Positions 9,401 to 16,281 of a stretch of DNA of 45,505 bases are shown here, piece after piece. The stretch is taken from positions 1 through 45,505 of the forward strand of contig QQNF01000028.1 in NCBI GenBank assembly GCA_003402705.1, written 5' to 3'. Numbering within the stretch: position 1 is the stretch's first letter; each line of letters starts with the position of its first letter. The position numbers were made by a program, and so were the translations under genes. The notes below the pieces were generated by a model, which made no database searches, had not been told where the DNA came from, and saw nothing but the letters and a program-made list of their open reading frames with translations. The DNA is from Verrucomicrobiota bacterium. GTDB taxonomy: Bacteria; Verrucomicrobiota; Verrucomicrobiia; Verrucomicrobiales; V1-33.

Positions 9401-11419
9401 AATATCCTGCTGCAACGCCCGGTACCGCGCAAAATTCTGCACCGACACCTCCCACGTCTTCTCCGGCGCAATCAGATCAATGTCCAGCAGGTCAATCGCA
9501 TCCATCCGGTGCCGACTCCGGAAAAACGCCTCCACATCCAGCGGATAACGACTCACCTTCACCTTCTCGATATTCCGCACACTGATCTTCACCGCCGGTG
9601 TCTCACTCAACCGGAACACACGCTCGCTAGCCACCGCTAGCGACTTGCTGCTCATCAGATCCACCCGCCGCTTCGCTGGGTCCGCCCACTTGCCCCACGT
9701 CAGCCGCTTGAACGCCGCCAGTCCGTCCTCCAGCCGCCCCAGTTCGTCACTCAGTATCAGCGCCGTGTTATACAATGCGAGCGACGCCTCCTCCGTCTCA
9801 GGATACTTGCCCGTCAGCCGCGTCCATTCCTCAATCGCCTTCTGAAACTCCGCAGCCGTTTCCGGATGCTTCTGTTCCTTCATCGCCTGCGCCGCCGCAT
9901 AACGAAACTGCCCGTAGATGAACAGAATCTGCCGCGCCCGCGCCTCCAGTGGATACCTCACCAAAAACGCATCAAACAATTCCCGCGCCCGCTTCTCGTC
10001 ACCAGACGCCACCGCCTCCAGCCCGCTCTGAAACTCCGCATCCACAATCCCGCTCTGCGCCCGCGGCCACTCCGCCCCGTTAGGATACGACGCAATATAC
10101 CCCTGCCACTGCGCAATCGCCTCCGCATACCGCCGCTTCTCGAAATGCCGCTGCCCCACCCGGAACGCTCCCGCCTGCTGCCGCCTCACCAGATCCTCAG
10201 CCGGCGTCACCCCACTCACCCGGTCCGGCACCCGACTCGCCGCCGCCGCCCCGTCAAACTGATACACTTTCGCCCCGACGAAATCCCCCCACGCAGCCAC
10301 CGCCTCCGCATCCCTATCCAATCGGTCCAGCGTCTTCGCCACCGCCTCCGCCGCAAGCGGAGCCGACCCATGCGCCGGAAAATCCTTCAGAAACCCACGC
10401 AACGCCGCCAGATATTCATCCGGCACATACGTCACCACCTCCGCACGACGCGGAAACGGCACCATCGTCACAAACTGCTGATGCGGACTCCCCAGCGGCC
10501 CCGCCTCACCTTGATCCCCCTGCACCGCCTGCCCCCGTTGCTGCATCGGCCGCACCTGCGCCATCATTTCCTCGGAATACGTCCGCACCTTCAGCCAGCG
10601 CGCATCACCAGCCATCGCCTTGTCAGGATCCCCCTCCGGCAGTCCCGCCAGCAACGCCAGCAGATCATCCGCCACCGCCCGCGCCTCCAACGCCCGATGC
10701 TGCGCCACCAGACTCCCAGCCAGCCGCAACCTTGCCTCCGCCCGCGCCTTGCCCGTCACTTTCGCCTCCACATTCTGCTTCCCCGCCCCCAGCGGCAGCA
10801 CCCACCCCGGATCACTATACAGCAGCCACGCATTGAACGTCCTCTCCGCCGCCGCTTCATCCCCCGCCATCGCATGCAATCGCGCCTTCCTCAATAACAC
10901 CTCCGACCGCAACTCCGCCGTCACCGGCAGATCCAGCACCTTATCATACAATACCGCCGCCTTCTTCCAATCCGGCTGCGGCGGCGTCAACTCTCCCGCC
11001 GCCACAGGATTGATCGCCTCCCCCGCAAACTCCAGCAAGCTCTGCACCAACCCATCCCGCCGACCCGGATCAAACGCCTCCGCCGCCGCCGCCGCATAAA
11101 TCGCCTCCGCCTCCTTGTGCCGCTTCGCCTTCGTGTGCGCCGCCGCCGTCAGAAACCGCGCCTTCATCCCCCACGCCGAATCCCCAGGCACCTGCCCAGC
11201 CGCCGCCACCGCCTCGTCCGACTTCCCCGCCAGATGCAGGCTCAACGCCCTCAAATACGCCACCTCCCCAGCCGCCCTCGCCTCCAACGGCACTCCCGCC
11301 AGCGCCGCCGCCGCCTCCGGATACTTGCGCGACTGCAATAGCGCGACCGCATCGTCCACCGGACCGGCAGACAGGGTGCCGGCAAACGCCAGCATCAGCA
11401 GAATCAGATTTCGTTTCAT
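3407..11419 (-). CDS. Giant exported alpha-2-macroglobulin-like protein with TPR arrays
   Basis: About 2670 residues. The start at 11419 is preferred to the longer frame (11482) because it opens directly with a signal peptide, MKRNLILLMLAFAGTLSAGP. Rough order: TPR-like helical repeats (25-590, for example RRYAEAIAQWQGYIASYPNG); a first MG-type beta module (600-780); the macroglobulin core with an MG2-like strand (RGSYGAGGVVQWVAMRR); a glycine-rich flexible stretch near 1390-1420 where a bait region could lie; an A2M domain (from about 1430); an alpha/alpha toroid (1600-1890); an MG10-like domain (1940-2060); a second TPR array (2080-2400); and a second copy of the MG module (2400-2590). The tail is charged. 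The toroid begins GGELHDASEPQHP and lacks the CxEQ thioester, as in thioester-less YfaS-type proteins. Bacterial members of the family are thought to trap proteases in the periplasm. That role is family knowledge; the function here is inferred. Confidence 0.85.
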   Translation of the reverse strand: MKRNLILLMLAFAGTLSAGPVDDAVALLQSRKYPEAAAALAGVPLEARAAGEVAYLRALSLHLAGKSDEAVAAAGQVPGDSAWGMKARFLTAAAHTKAKRHKEAEAIYAAAAAEAFDPGRRDGLVQSLLEFAGEAINPVAAGELTPPQPDWKKAAVLYDKVLDLPVTAELRSEVLLRKARLHAMAGDEAAAERTFNAWLLYSDPGWVLPLGAGKQNVEAKVTGKARAEARLRLAGSLVAQHRALEARAVADDLLALLAGLPEGDPDKAMAGDARWLKVRTYSEEMMAQVRPMQQRGQAVQGDQGEAGPLGSPHQQFVTMVPFPRRAEVVTYVPDEYLAALRGFLKDFPAHGSAPLAAEAVAKTLDRLDRDAEAVAAWGDFVGAKVYQFDGAAAASRVPDRVSGVTPAEDLVRRQQAGAFRVGQRHFEKRRYAEAIAQWQGYIASYPNGAEWPRAQSGIVDAEFQSGLEAVASGDEKRARELFDAFLVRYPLEARARQILFIYGQFRYAAAQAMKEQKHPETAAEFQKAIEEWTRLTGKYPETEEASLALYNTALILSDELGRLEDGLAAFKRLTWGKWADPAKRRVDLMSSKSLAVASERVFRLSETPAVKISVRNIEKVKVSRYPLDVEAFFRSRHRMDAIDLLDIDLIAPEKTWEVSVQNFARYRALQQDIPVEFAAGQSGACIVRVEAEDWQATTLVVRSDIDVVVESARREVLAFVTSGADKKPVSGAAVLLSDGEKIMASGQTGADGVFRAKPEGIETAETVRVLVSSARGMAGSYLSMAGLGLSTATDKMSRVVFDRGSYGAGGVVQWVAMRREIREGAFPVMAAGEGWKWRAQMPDGRLLYEGAAVWDELGMCRGSFTLPPSAFDGEYKVRIFNEKESVQGGFTVAEEAASAALGIRAVMERPRYLAGETAKGYFVLEWANGLPAAGEAVSLVLPDGREEKRTSDVNGVVAFESPAVVPGQFTVVLRPTGRQALPNQEGGAIGGMARYEVRADEYGLAFGVLPEMVLAGEQFEMKVMARRYDERGWAGTVKLTVARRGAAVPSRVLEGVPWISAPVREAKDEVILDGEVVIGESGDAAMALTLPQPGNYVLKLSGKDKQGHEIKAETSLRSVGGEKDAVLRVLGPAEPLVAGQVLKLRIQSGFAHPNALVTVHAQEFFSHQLVALKAGVNELEIPVLAVHAPNFRVTVAAVDGRQVHVASRPFEVRSGLRLELREDGNGYVVRTTDLAGRPVAAAVVAQAWVSGGAGGLTAMPRVVVPTRATGLSLDSSVAFFHTGITVQKTEEKVVLTDNNIKQLYAIQQTELSFNTSNTALSDLNDDFAVGNGFLAVGDAVKRGVFVINPGLKDIKTDALGIEVKIRTEGVPDIRWRDEAVVARSGGMGGAAGEAEAGAGWMRVLKPGGGGVGRGELAAGGDGAVVVAYAVDGASLMAGDVLVIPSKAKLRVRAVVPDEVTPGQEFAMPVVVTNLSGETTAATAATVMTGGVVSLATIPAIEPGRTVVVRAQATCPVPWADWAAIPIGVPGWGVVAGVGRGQRPVTVAVGDVEWRGVLRTRTLKVPVVVPVGGIFGQGEHVLTLPAGEGAVGVRIVKAADLASFPGASLDAGGELHDASEPQHPASALLHVLAARAGATDETVKRALDGRMALLTAELAVTESEGGWSWENIGISPGLLTTAFTWRALLEAKAAGTVVSDMMLKRTAAFVAGRYRGIGATDFERKATTLQSLAAAGQADFSVLNPLYRARETLTPVALSRLCAAFIHAGREEEAKEVLVQLLKTGTAGKTAAGEETLFWPGAKTVAGLNAPEEATAAALWCVARLSPAAPEARRIAMWLINAAASAPGGMTRCRGQVMQALAEYAKALPRAAAGDRVEVLSGGQAVEVMPGQLVPMPADGRLVIRVSGAAPAVVIAAVEREVAPDDPKTWEYPKIGGRLYLHDNFVTDGIRLGAAGSSPVTQAAYGQLVHVVVKVSNHPDPTWQSHGNFLQIDEEIPAGCLLVEGSLRHNADRVERTGNRLRLRYGPGTIQDISYDVIALTPGVWPVRAAEIADPYDPARCRRGVAGVLTVLAPGVASPDAYQMNRAEHLELARLRFAQNKGAECLGHLDALAGGKLSQDEERDMARMRLWILAEAADGDARAMIGAFELLSERHPRLVIPFDKLLKVGPAYRKLGEFERAATVFRAALDGAFLEDAGLAVVLEDNGDFAGSVAFQEVLWSRYPDSRDVMDSLSGLAQSLSTRAPEAEKLPVRRGQPKLEKVGLLGKSLGLLQRYATLYPEDEQADDVAFSMVNVHFALKDYPGMVAAATAGAERHAGGGFADSFKYMAALGYFWQGAFDKALAAAAPVANGESKDRDYARYVTAQVHHAQGQPALAIEWYSKVKGVYEDAAEAIALFEEKRVTLPEVMVFKPGEPVKLTLDYRNIREGAVQLYKVDLMKLYLREKSLSSITRVNLAGIAPEGGEAFVLGDGKDFAVKQKELTLPVKEEGAYLAIVRGDNLFTSGLVLVSALKLEVKENSSGTVRVTVTDAAGGKAVSDADVKALGSQSKVVQSGSTDPRGVFETGGIAGTATVIVKQGESRYAFHRGNTVIGGEFDPPQILQNFGGDAPARNDAGLEQRASGKPKVMSKGDYLKNIDDSNKALQKQQIDNWEGKRRSNAKGVEASEALKK

Positions 11420-11585
11420 CGGCGGGGGAATGGGGGGAGAGAAACTCGACAGCTCGTCCGACACTACAACTGCCGCCTCCATTGGACCACTTCCCTCTCA
11501 ATCCGTTGACACGCTTCACCGGAATTCCTCCGCCGCGCGCAAATTTCCTGTCGGATCCCCGCCCGCAGCGGCGCTTTACCTCGAA

Positions 11586-11859
11586 ATGCCAGACGACGAC
11601 GTCTCCTCCCTGCTCCAGCGCTTCGCGGATTCCGGCTGCGACGCCTCGTTCGCCGCCCTCGTCTCCCGCTACCGCCACCTCGTCCACGGCGCAGCCCTCC
11701 AGCGTCTCAACAGCAACGCCGCCTTGGCCGACGACGTCGTTCAACGCGTCTTCATCAAACTCGCCACTTGCCGCATGGCGTCAGGCCACCCTCGAACGCT
11801 TCGGCTTCCGCCAGTCCGAAACCGCCGCCGCACCCTCCTGCCCCAACAGTTCATCCTGA
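11586..11859 (+). pseudogene. Truncated ECF sigma factor (region 2 only)
   Basis: ATG 11586 opens a frame with a typical ECF sigma region 2: LLQRFADSGCDASFAALVSR, then HLVHGAALQRL, then AALADDVVQRVFIKLA. After about 60 residues the similarity leaves this frame. The next part of the expected sequence (AWRQATLERFGFRQSE) lies in the +1-shifted frame, which stops at 11857-11859. No region 4 (the -35 recognition helix) is found before the CHRD gene terminator. This is best read as a frameshifted and truncated relic. It lies 166 bases from, and divergent to, the giant macroglobulin-like gene, so it may once have regulated it. A sequencing error could explain the frameshift but not the missing region 4. 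Confidence 0.7.
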
Positions 11860-11876
11860 CATCTCTCTCCCCTCAC

Positions 11877-11919
11877 AAAAAAAGCGCTGCCCCCGCCGGT
11901 TCATCGGCAGTGACAGCGC
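11877..11919 (-). terminator. Rho-independent terminator of the CHRD gene
   Basis: A perfect 6-bp stem (GCGCTG 11884-11889 with CAGCGC 11914-11919) encloses a further GCC/GGC pairing. On the minus strand it is followed by seven T (A-run 11877-11883 on plus). It lies 29 bases beyond the CHRD gene stop. Confidence 0.8.
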
Positions 11920-11947
11920 AAATCACGCAAATATTTCCAAGGTCAAC

Positions 11948-12523
11948 TCACGCGCGCCGACGGCGCAGCAGCAGAACTCCCCCAGCAACCATTCCCAGCA
12001 CCGCTCCCGCAGGCTCAGGAACCGCCACCAGATTCCCGCGGATCTCGCCACCCCCATTCGCCGACGTGTGCACGTTGATGTAAAAACGCCCGTCCAGAAG
12101 CGCCGCCACATCACCAGGAATGATCGCCACCGTCACACCCGTCATCCCGCCACCAGTCGCCGAAGGATTCCAGCCAGGCAGGGTGTTCAGCCCGTACTTC
12201 ACCCCGGCATTCTGCGTGTACGACGCACTCCCGCCACTCGCCGTCGGCCCGTGAATGTGCGCCGCCGTCGCATTCCCCGTCAGATCGCCGAACCCATTCG
12301 CACTCCCGAATCCAAAGTTCAACGTCAGCACACTGCTAACGTCATCAAACGAAATGCCGCCAAGCACTTCGCCGCCGCTCCCGGCAATCCCGTTGACCGC
12401 CTGATTCTCATTCCCAGAAAGCAATCCAGCTCCAGCCTTCCCGAAGAGATCAAATTGAATGACCGCAGCGTTGGCAGCAGATGCCATCGCCATAACGCAG
12501 CTGATAAGTAGGGTTTTTTTCAT
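11948..12523 (-). CDS. CHRD domain protein with PEP-CTERM sorting signal
   Basis: 191 residues. A signal peptide (MKKTLLISCVMAMASAANAA) leads into a CHRD domain, with the characteristic AAHIHGP near the middle and a VHTSANGGGEIRGNL ending. The C-terminus is a full PEP-CTERM anchor: VPEP, a hydrophobic helix (GAVLGMVAGGVLLL) and an RRRRA basic tail. In known systems an exosortase recognises this signal and processes the protein for delivery to the cell surface or matrix. No exosortase lies in the window. CHRD domains occur in chordin and in many bacterial secreted proteins, and their role is unclear. The gene stands alone, with its own promoter (12612-12640) and terminator (11877-11919). Confidence 0.92.
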   Translation of the reverse strand: MKKTLLISCVMAMASAANAAVIQFDLFGKAGAGLLSGNENQAVNGIAGSGGEVLGGISFDDVSSVLTLNFGFGSANGFGDLTGNATAAHIHGPTASGGSASYTQNAGVKYGLNTLPGWNPSATGGGMTGVTVAIIPGDVAALLDGRFYINVHTSANGGGEIRGNLVAVPEPAGAVLGMVAGGVLLLRRRRA

Positions 12524-12611
12524 GTGGTGATTTGCGTGTTTCGTATGTCAACCCGGACACACCACCCCGCCAGTTGTTGCAGAGATGAACAAAATGCACC
12601 GGATGCGTTTC

Positions 12612-12640
12612 ATATTAATGCCTTAACGCCAAACGGTCAA
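12612..12640 (-). promoter_or_regulatory. Sigma70-type promoter of the CHRD gene
   Basis: On the minus strand, TTGACC (12635-12640) is followed by a 17-base spacer and TAATAT (12612-12617). The -35 matches five of six consensus bases and the -10 four of six, with the optimal spacing. The ATG lies about 85 bases downstream. A perfect TTGACA (12546-12551) closer to the gene has no usable -10. Confidence 0.55.
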
Positions 12641-12669
12641 GCTCCTCGGCCTTTCCGCGGATGCGGATC

Positions 12670-13908
12670 TCAGGCAAACATCCCGAGCACCGGCTTCCCC
12701 TTGTTCCCCACCGTAAACGGCCGCCCGCCCGCCGCCGTCACCGGCTCGTCCACCGCACATCCCAGCGCATGCCCGATCGTCGCATGCAGATCCCCCACCG
12801 TCACCGCCCCGCTCTCCGGGGACGCCCCGCGCTTGTCCGACGCCCCATGCACATACCCGCGCTTCATCCCCGCCCCGGCCAGCACCCACGAAAACACCCC
12901 CGGATGATGCCCGCGCCCGCCACCCTCGAACTCCGGCTTCCGCCCGAACTCCGTCGCCACCACCACCAGCGTCGTCGCCAGCAGCCCGCGACGTTCCAGA
13001 TCACTAACCAACGCCGCAAACGCACGGTCAAACTGCGCCCCCTCATCCTCCATCCCCCCTTCCAGATCCCGGTGCATGTCCCAACCGCCGCTCTCCACCT
13101 CCACAAACCTCACCCCATGTTCCACCAATCGCCGCGCTAACAGGCATCCCTGCGCAAACCGCCCCGCCCCGTACGCCTCCCGCTCCGCCGCCCCCTCCTT
13201 CGCCAGATCAAACGCCGCCAGATCCTTCCCTTTCATCAACTGCATCGTGCTCTCGTAAAACTCCGTGTACGCCTTCACACTCCCATCCTTCACTTTCCCC
13301 TCAAACCCACGGTCCATCTCCCCTAACAACGCAAGTCTCGCCTCCTGCCGCTCGCCCGTCGCCCCCGGCACCACATTCCGCAACCCCTCCGCAGGATCCA
13401 GCACCGGCAACGGCGCCATCGTCGCCGGAAAAAATCCGTTCCCGCTCCCCGAATTCCGGTTCACACAAACCGTCGACGGCAGGGTCTCATGGCTCGCCCC
13501 CAGATAATGATGCGCCCACGACCCCAGCATCGGATGCACCACCGTCCCACGCTTCTCAAATCCAGTCCGCATCAGATACCTCGCCTGCTCATGCACGCCC
13601 ACCTTCGCCGTCATCGACCGCACCACACACAAATGCCGCGCCACCTTCGCCGTCTCCGGCAGATACTCCGATACCTGAAACCCCGCACTCGTCCCCATCC
13701 CCTTCTTCGGCCCCTGCGACGGACCTTCCTTCGGATCAAAGGTGTCCAGATGACTCATCCCGCCTGACAAGGTCAGCATGATCACCGACTTCGCACTCCC
13801 GAACCCCGGCAGCTTCTCCCCTCCCGCACTCCGACCCACCCCGCTCGGCAGCACCGTCAGCCCGAACGCGCACTTCGCCAGCCGCTCCGCAAACGCACGG
13901 CGGCTCAT
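12670..13908 (-). CDS. DUF1501 family protein, Tat-type signal
   Basis: About 412 residues. The frame opens at 13938 (MKLPMRGMTEMSRRAF), but ATG 13908 is preferred because GAGAGGA lies 9 bases upstream and the protein then starts with the twin-arginine motif SRRAF common in this family. The body has the DUF1501 features: VIMLTLSGGMSHLDTFDPKE near the N-terminus, VVRSMTAKVGVHEQARY, HGVRFVEVESGGWDMHRDLE, and a C-terminal VVVATEFGRKPEFEGGGRGHHPG. The fold is related to alkaline phosphatase/sulfatase proteins. The gene follows the DUF1549/DUF1553 gene by 60 bases to this start (30 to the longer one). This paired order is widespread in Planctomycetes and Verrucomicrobia. The biochemical role is not established. 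Confidence 0.9.
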   Translation of the reverse strand: MSRRAFAERLAKCAFGLTVLPSGVGRSAGGEKLPGFGSAKSVIMLTLSGGMSHLDTFDPKEGPSQGPKKGMGTSAGFQVSEYLPETAKVARHLCVVRSMTAKVGVHEQARYLMRTGFEKRGTVVHPMLGSWAHHYLGASHETLPSTVCVNRNSGSGNGFFPATMAPLPVLDPAEGLRNVVPGATGERQEARLALLGEMDRGFEGKVKDGSVKAYTEFYESTMQLMKGKDLAAFDLAKEGAAEREAYGAGRFAQGCLLARRLVEHGVRFVEVESGGWDMHRDLEGGMEDEGAQFDRAFAALVSDLERRGLLATTLVVVATEFGRKPEFEGGGRGHHPGVFSWVLAGAGMKRGYVHGASDKRGASPESGAVTVGDLHATIGHALGCAVDEPVTAAGGRPFTVGNKGKPVLGMFA

Positions 13909-13968
13909 TTCAGTCATTCCTCTCATTGGCAGTTTCATCGTCTTGTCAGAATGTTAGTTTGTCAGGGT

Positions 13969-16161
13969 TCAGCGGATAAAGAGAAACTCCCGGCTGTTCA
14001 GCAACGCCCACGCCACATCCCCCAGCGGCTGCCCTTTACCTAGCAGCGCCAACGCCCGCTCCTTCTCCCCAGCCTCCGGAGCCCGCCCCAGAAACGACCG
14101 GTACAACCGCTCCACCTTCCCCGCATCATCCTCCGCCGCCGCCGCATCCTTCATCACCACCGCACTCCCCGCCGTCACCATCTCCTGCACCGGCCCGTTC
14201 ATCAGCGCCAGCACCTGTGGCACACTCCCGTCGACCGTGTTGCTGTCCGCCACCAGCCGGTCACTCTGCCCGAACAATCTCAGAAAATGCGTCTCCGGCG
14301 CAGGCTGCGGCAACTCCGACGCCCTCGCCAGCACCATCCCCCCACGCTGCTCCGGCGTCCGCCCCTCATAACTCGCCTCCAGCACCTGCGGATTCACCCG
14401 CGCATTCGCCCGCCCCTTCTTCCCTTTCCCCCCTCCCGCCGCCAGCACGCCCGGCCGCACGCCTTCCGACTCCATCCGCGCCATCATCCCCCTCACCACT
14501 TCCGCAGTCACCTCCCGCCCCGGCAGCGCAAACATCCGCAGTTCGTCGCCGCGCCGCAGCAGGCAGTCATCCACCCGCGTCCCCTCCGTCAGCACCATCA
14601 CCGAATCCCACACCTGCTCCGAACTCATCCGCCGCACTAACGGCCCCGCAAACCGCCACTCACCACGCTCCCCCAGCGGCACACTCGCCGCCTCCCGCTG
14701 ATACGCCGCCGTGTTATACAGAATCCTCTGAAACTCCCGCAGATCAAACTTCGCCTGCTTCAGATACCACGCAATCTGCGTCAGCAATTCCGGAATCACC
14801 GCCCCCTTCGGATCATCCAGATCACCCACCGGTTCCTGCACCGCCAGCCCGAACACTTTCTGCCACAACCGATTCGCCATCGCCGCCGCAAACCGCGGAT
14901 TCTCCCGGTGCGTCAGCCACGCCGCAAACGATTCCCGCAACTTCCCCGGATCGCCCGTCTCCACACGATACGCCGCCCCCGCCGCATCGCCCTTCTCCCA
15001 CGTGATCAGCGCCGGCTCCACCTTCCCGCCAGCCTTCGCATTGTCATAATGATAGTCCTCCGGATACTTCAGGCGGTTCGCCTTGCCATCCACCAGCTCG
15101 AACGCATTCGGCCCTAGCATCTGACCCGCCGCACCCTTCGGCACCGCACCCGATTTCGCAAACCGCCGGATCTTCTTCGCCAGATCCTCATGATACCCGT
15201 CCGTCGCCCCGAAAAACGCCGCCATCTGATAGAAATCCTTCTGCGTCCATTCCGCAAACGGATGGTCATGACACTGCGCACACGCCACGTTGGCCCCCAG
15301 AAAAGTCGTCAGCAGATTGGAAACACCGTCCAGCGGCATCTGCGCATCCCGCAGCAGAAACCCCGTCGCCCCATTCTCGCACAACCGCCCGTCCGCCGTC
15401 AGCATCTCCCTCACCAATTCATCCCACGGCCGGTTCATCGCAATCTGCGCCTTCAGCCAGTCCTCGTAAAGCCACGCCTTCGCTCCCTTCGCCGGATCAT
15501 CCTTCACCCGCAGCATGTCCGCCATCCAGTTGAACAAATCCATCGCCGCTCCCGGCGAATGCAGCAGTTCGTCAATCAATCGCGCCCGCTTGTCCACCCG
15601 CCCGTCCGCCAGAAACGCCTCCACCTCCCCACGCATCGGCACCCGGCCCGCGATGTCCACATAAAGCCGCCTCACCAGCACCTCATCCCCCACCGCTCGC
15701 CCCGGCACCCGACCCGCCGCCTTCAACGCCCCCTCAATCGTCGCATCCAATCGCGCCGCCGCAGACGCCACCACCTCCGCACTCAACGGCGCACGCACCT
15801 GCCGCGCCCGGCACTCCTCCGCCACCCGTCGATCCGCCGCACTCAGCACCCCCACCGGCAACCGAACCGCCACCCCACCCGCCTTCTCAATCGTCACCAC
15901 CCCCGATTCATACGCCAGAAACTTCCCCTCCACCACCGCACCACCACTCATCTTCCACCCGCGCATCCCCGCAGGATCAACCACCACAGACGCAGGCTTC
16001 TCCGCCACCTTCTCCGCCACCTTCTTCTCCTCCACCGCCGCCCGCTTCTCCACCGCCGCTTTCCTCGCCTTCCCCTTCTTCCCCTTCACTGGCGCTCCCT
16101 CCACCGCCCCCGCCAATACCGACATCAGGGCAATCATCGAAGTCAGGCGCAGAATCATCAT
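13969..16161 (-). CDS. DUF1549/DUF1553 protein with CxxCH motif
   Basis: About 730 residues from ATG 16161 (or the adjacent ATG 16158). An upstream extension to 16299 is rejected because it precedes the signal peptide MILRLTSMIALMSVLAGAVE and overlaps the divergent glpT. A lysine/alanine-rich linker follows, then an SHD1-like domain (GWKMSGGAVVEGKFLAYESG). DUF1549 begins around residue 150 (VLVRRLYVDIAGRVP) and contains VACAQCHDHPFAEW, a CxxCH that could bind haem c. DUF1553 fills the C-terminal half (ENPRFAAAMANRLWQKVFG, SSEQVWDSVMVLTEG). The protein is exported and forms an operon with the DUF1501 gene. Such pairs are often linked to polysaccharide use in this phylum, but the substrate is unknown here. 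Confidence 0.92.
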   Translation of the reverse strand: MMILRLTSMIALMSVLAGAVEGAPVKGKKGKARKAAVEKRAAVEEKKVAEKVAEKPASVVVDPAGMRGWKMSGGAVVEGKFLAYESGVVTIEKAGGVAVRLPVGVLSAADRRVAEECRARQVRAPLSAEVVASAAARLDATIEGALKAAGRVPGRAVGDEVLVRRLYVDIAGRVPMRGEVEAFLADGRVDKRARLIDELLHSPGAAMDLFNWMADMLRVKDDPAKGAKAWLYEDWLKAQIAMNRPWDELVREMLTADGRLCENGATGFLLRDAQMPLDGVSNLLTTFLGANVACAQCHDHPFAEWTQKDFYQMAAFFGATDGYHEDLAKKIRRFAKSGAVPKGAAGQMLGPNAFELVDGKANRLKYPEDYHYDNAKAGGKVEPALITWEKGDAAGAAYRVETGDPGKLRESFAAWLTHRENPRFAAAMANRLWQKVFGLAVQEPVGDLDDPKGAVIPELLTQIAWYLKQAKFDLREFQRILYNTAAYQREAASVPLGERGEWRFAGPLVRRMSSEQVWDSVMVLTEGTRVDDCLLRRGDELRMFALPGREVTAEVVRGMMARMESEGVRPGVLAAGGGKGKKGRANARVNPQVLEASYEGRTPEQRGGMVLARASELPQPAPETHFLRLFGQSDRLVADSNTVDGSVPQVLALMNGPVQEMVTAGSAVVMKDAAAAEDDAGKVERLYRSFLGRAPEAGEKERALALLGKGQPLGDVAWALLNSREFLFIR

Positions 16162-16281
16162 AAAAAGCAGCAGGTTCCCTTCACTTTGATGCTGTTCACC
16201 CCCGCGTGGTGACAACTTTATTCCCCAACCACGCATCAACGGTCTTTCACTTCCTCCTCCCTTCTGGAATGAAAGCCGCCC

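Noticed and set aside
11420..11482. N-terminal extension of the giant protein
   Set aside because: The extra 21 residues precede a good signal peptide and show no family resemblance; the internal ATG at 11419 fits better.
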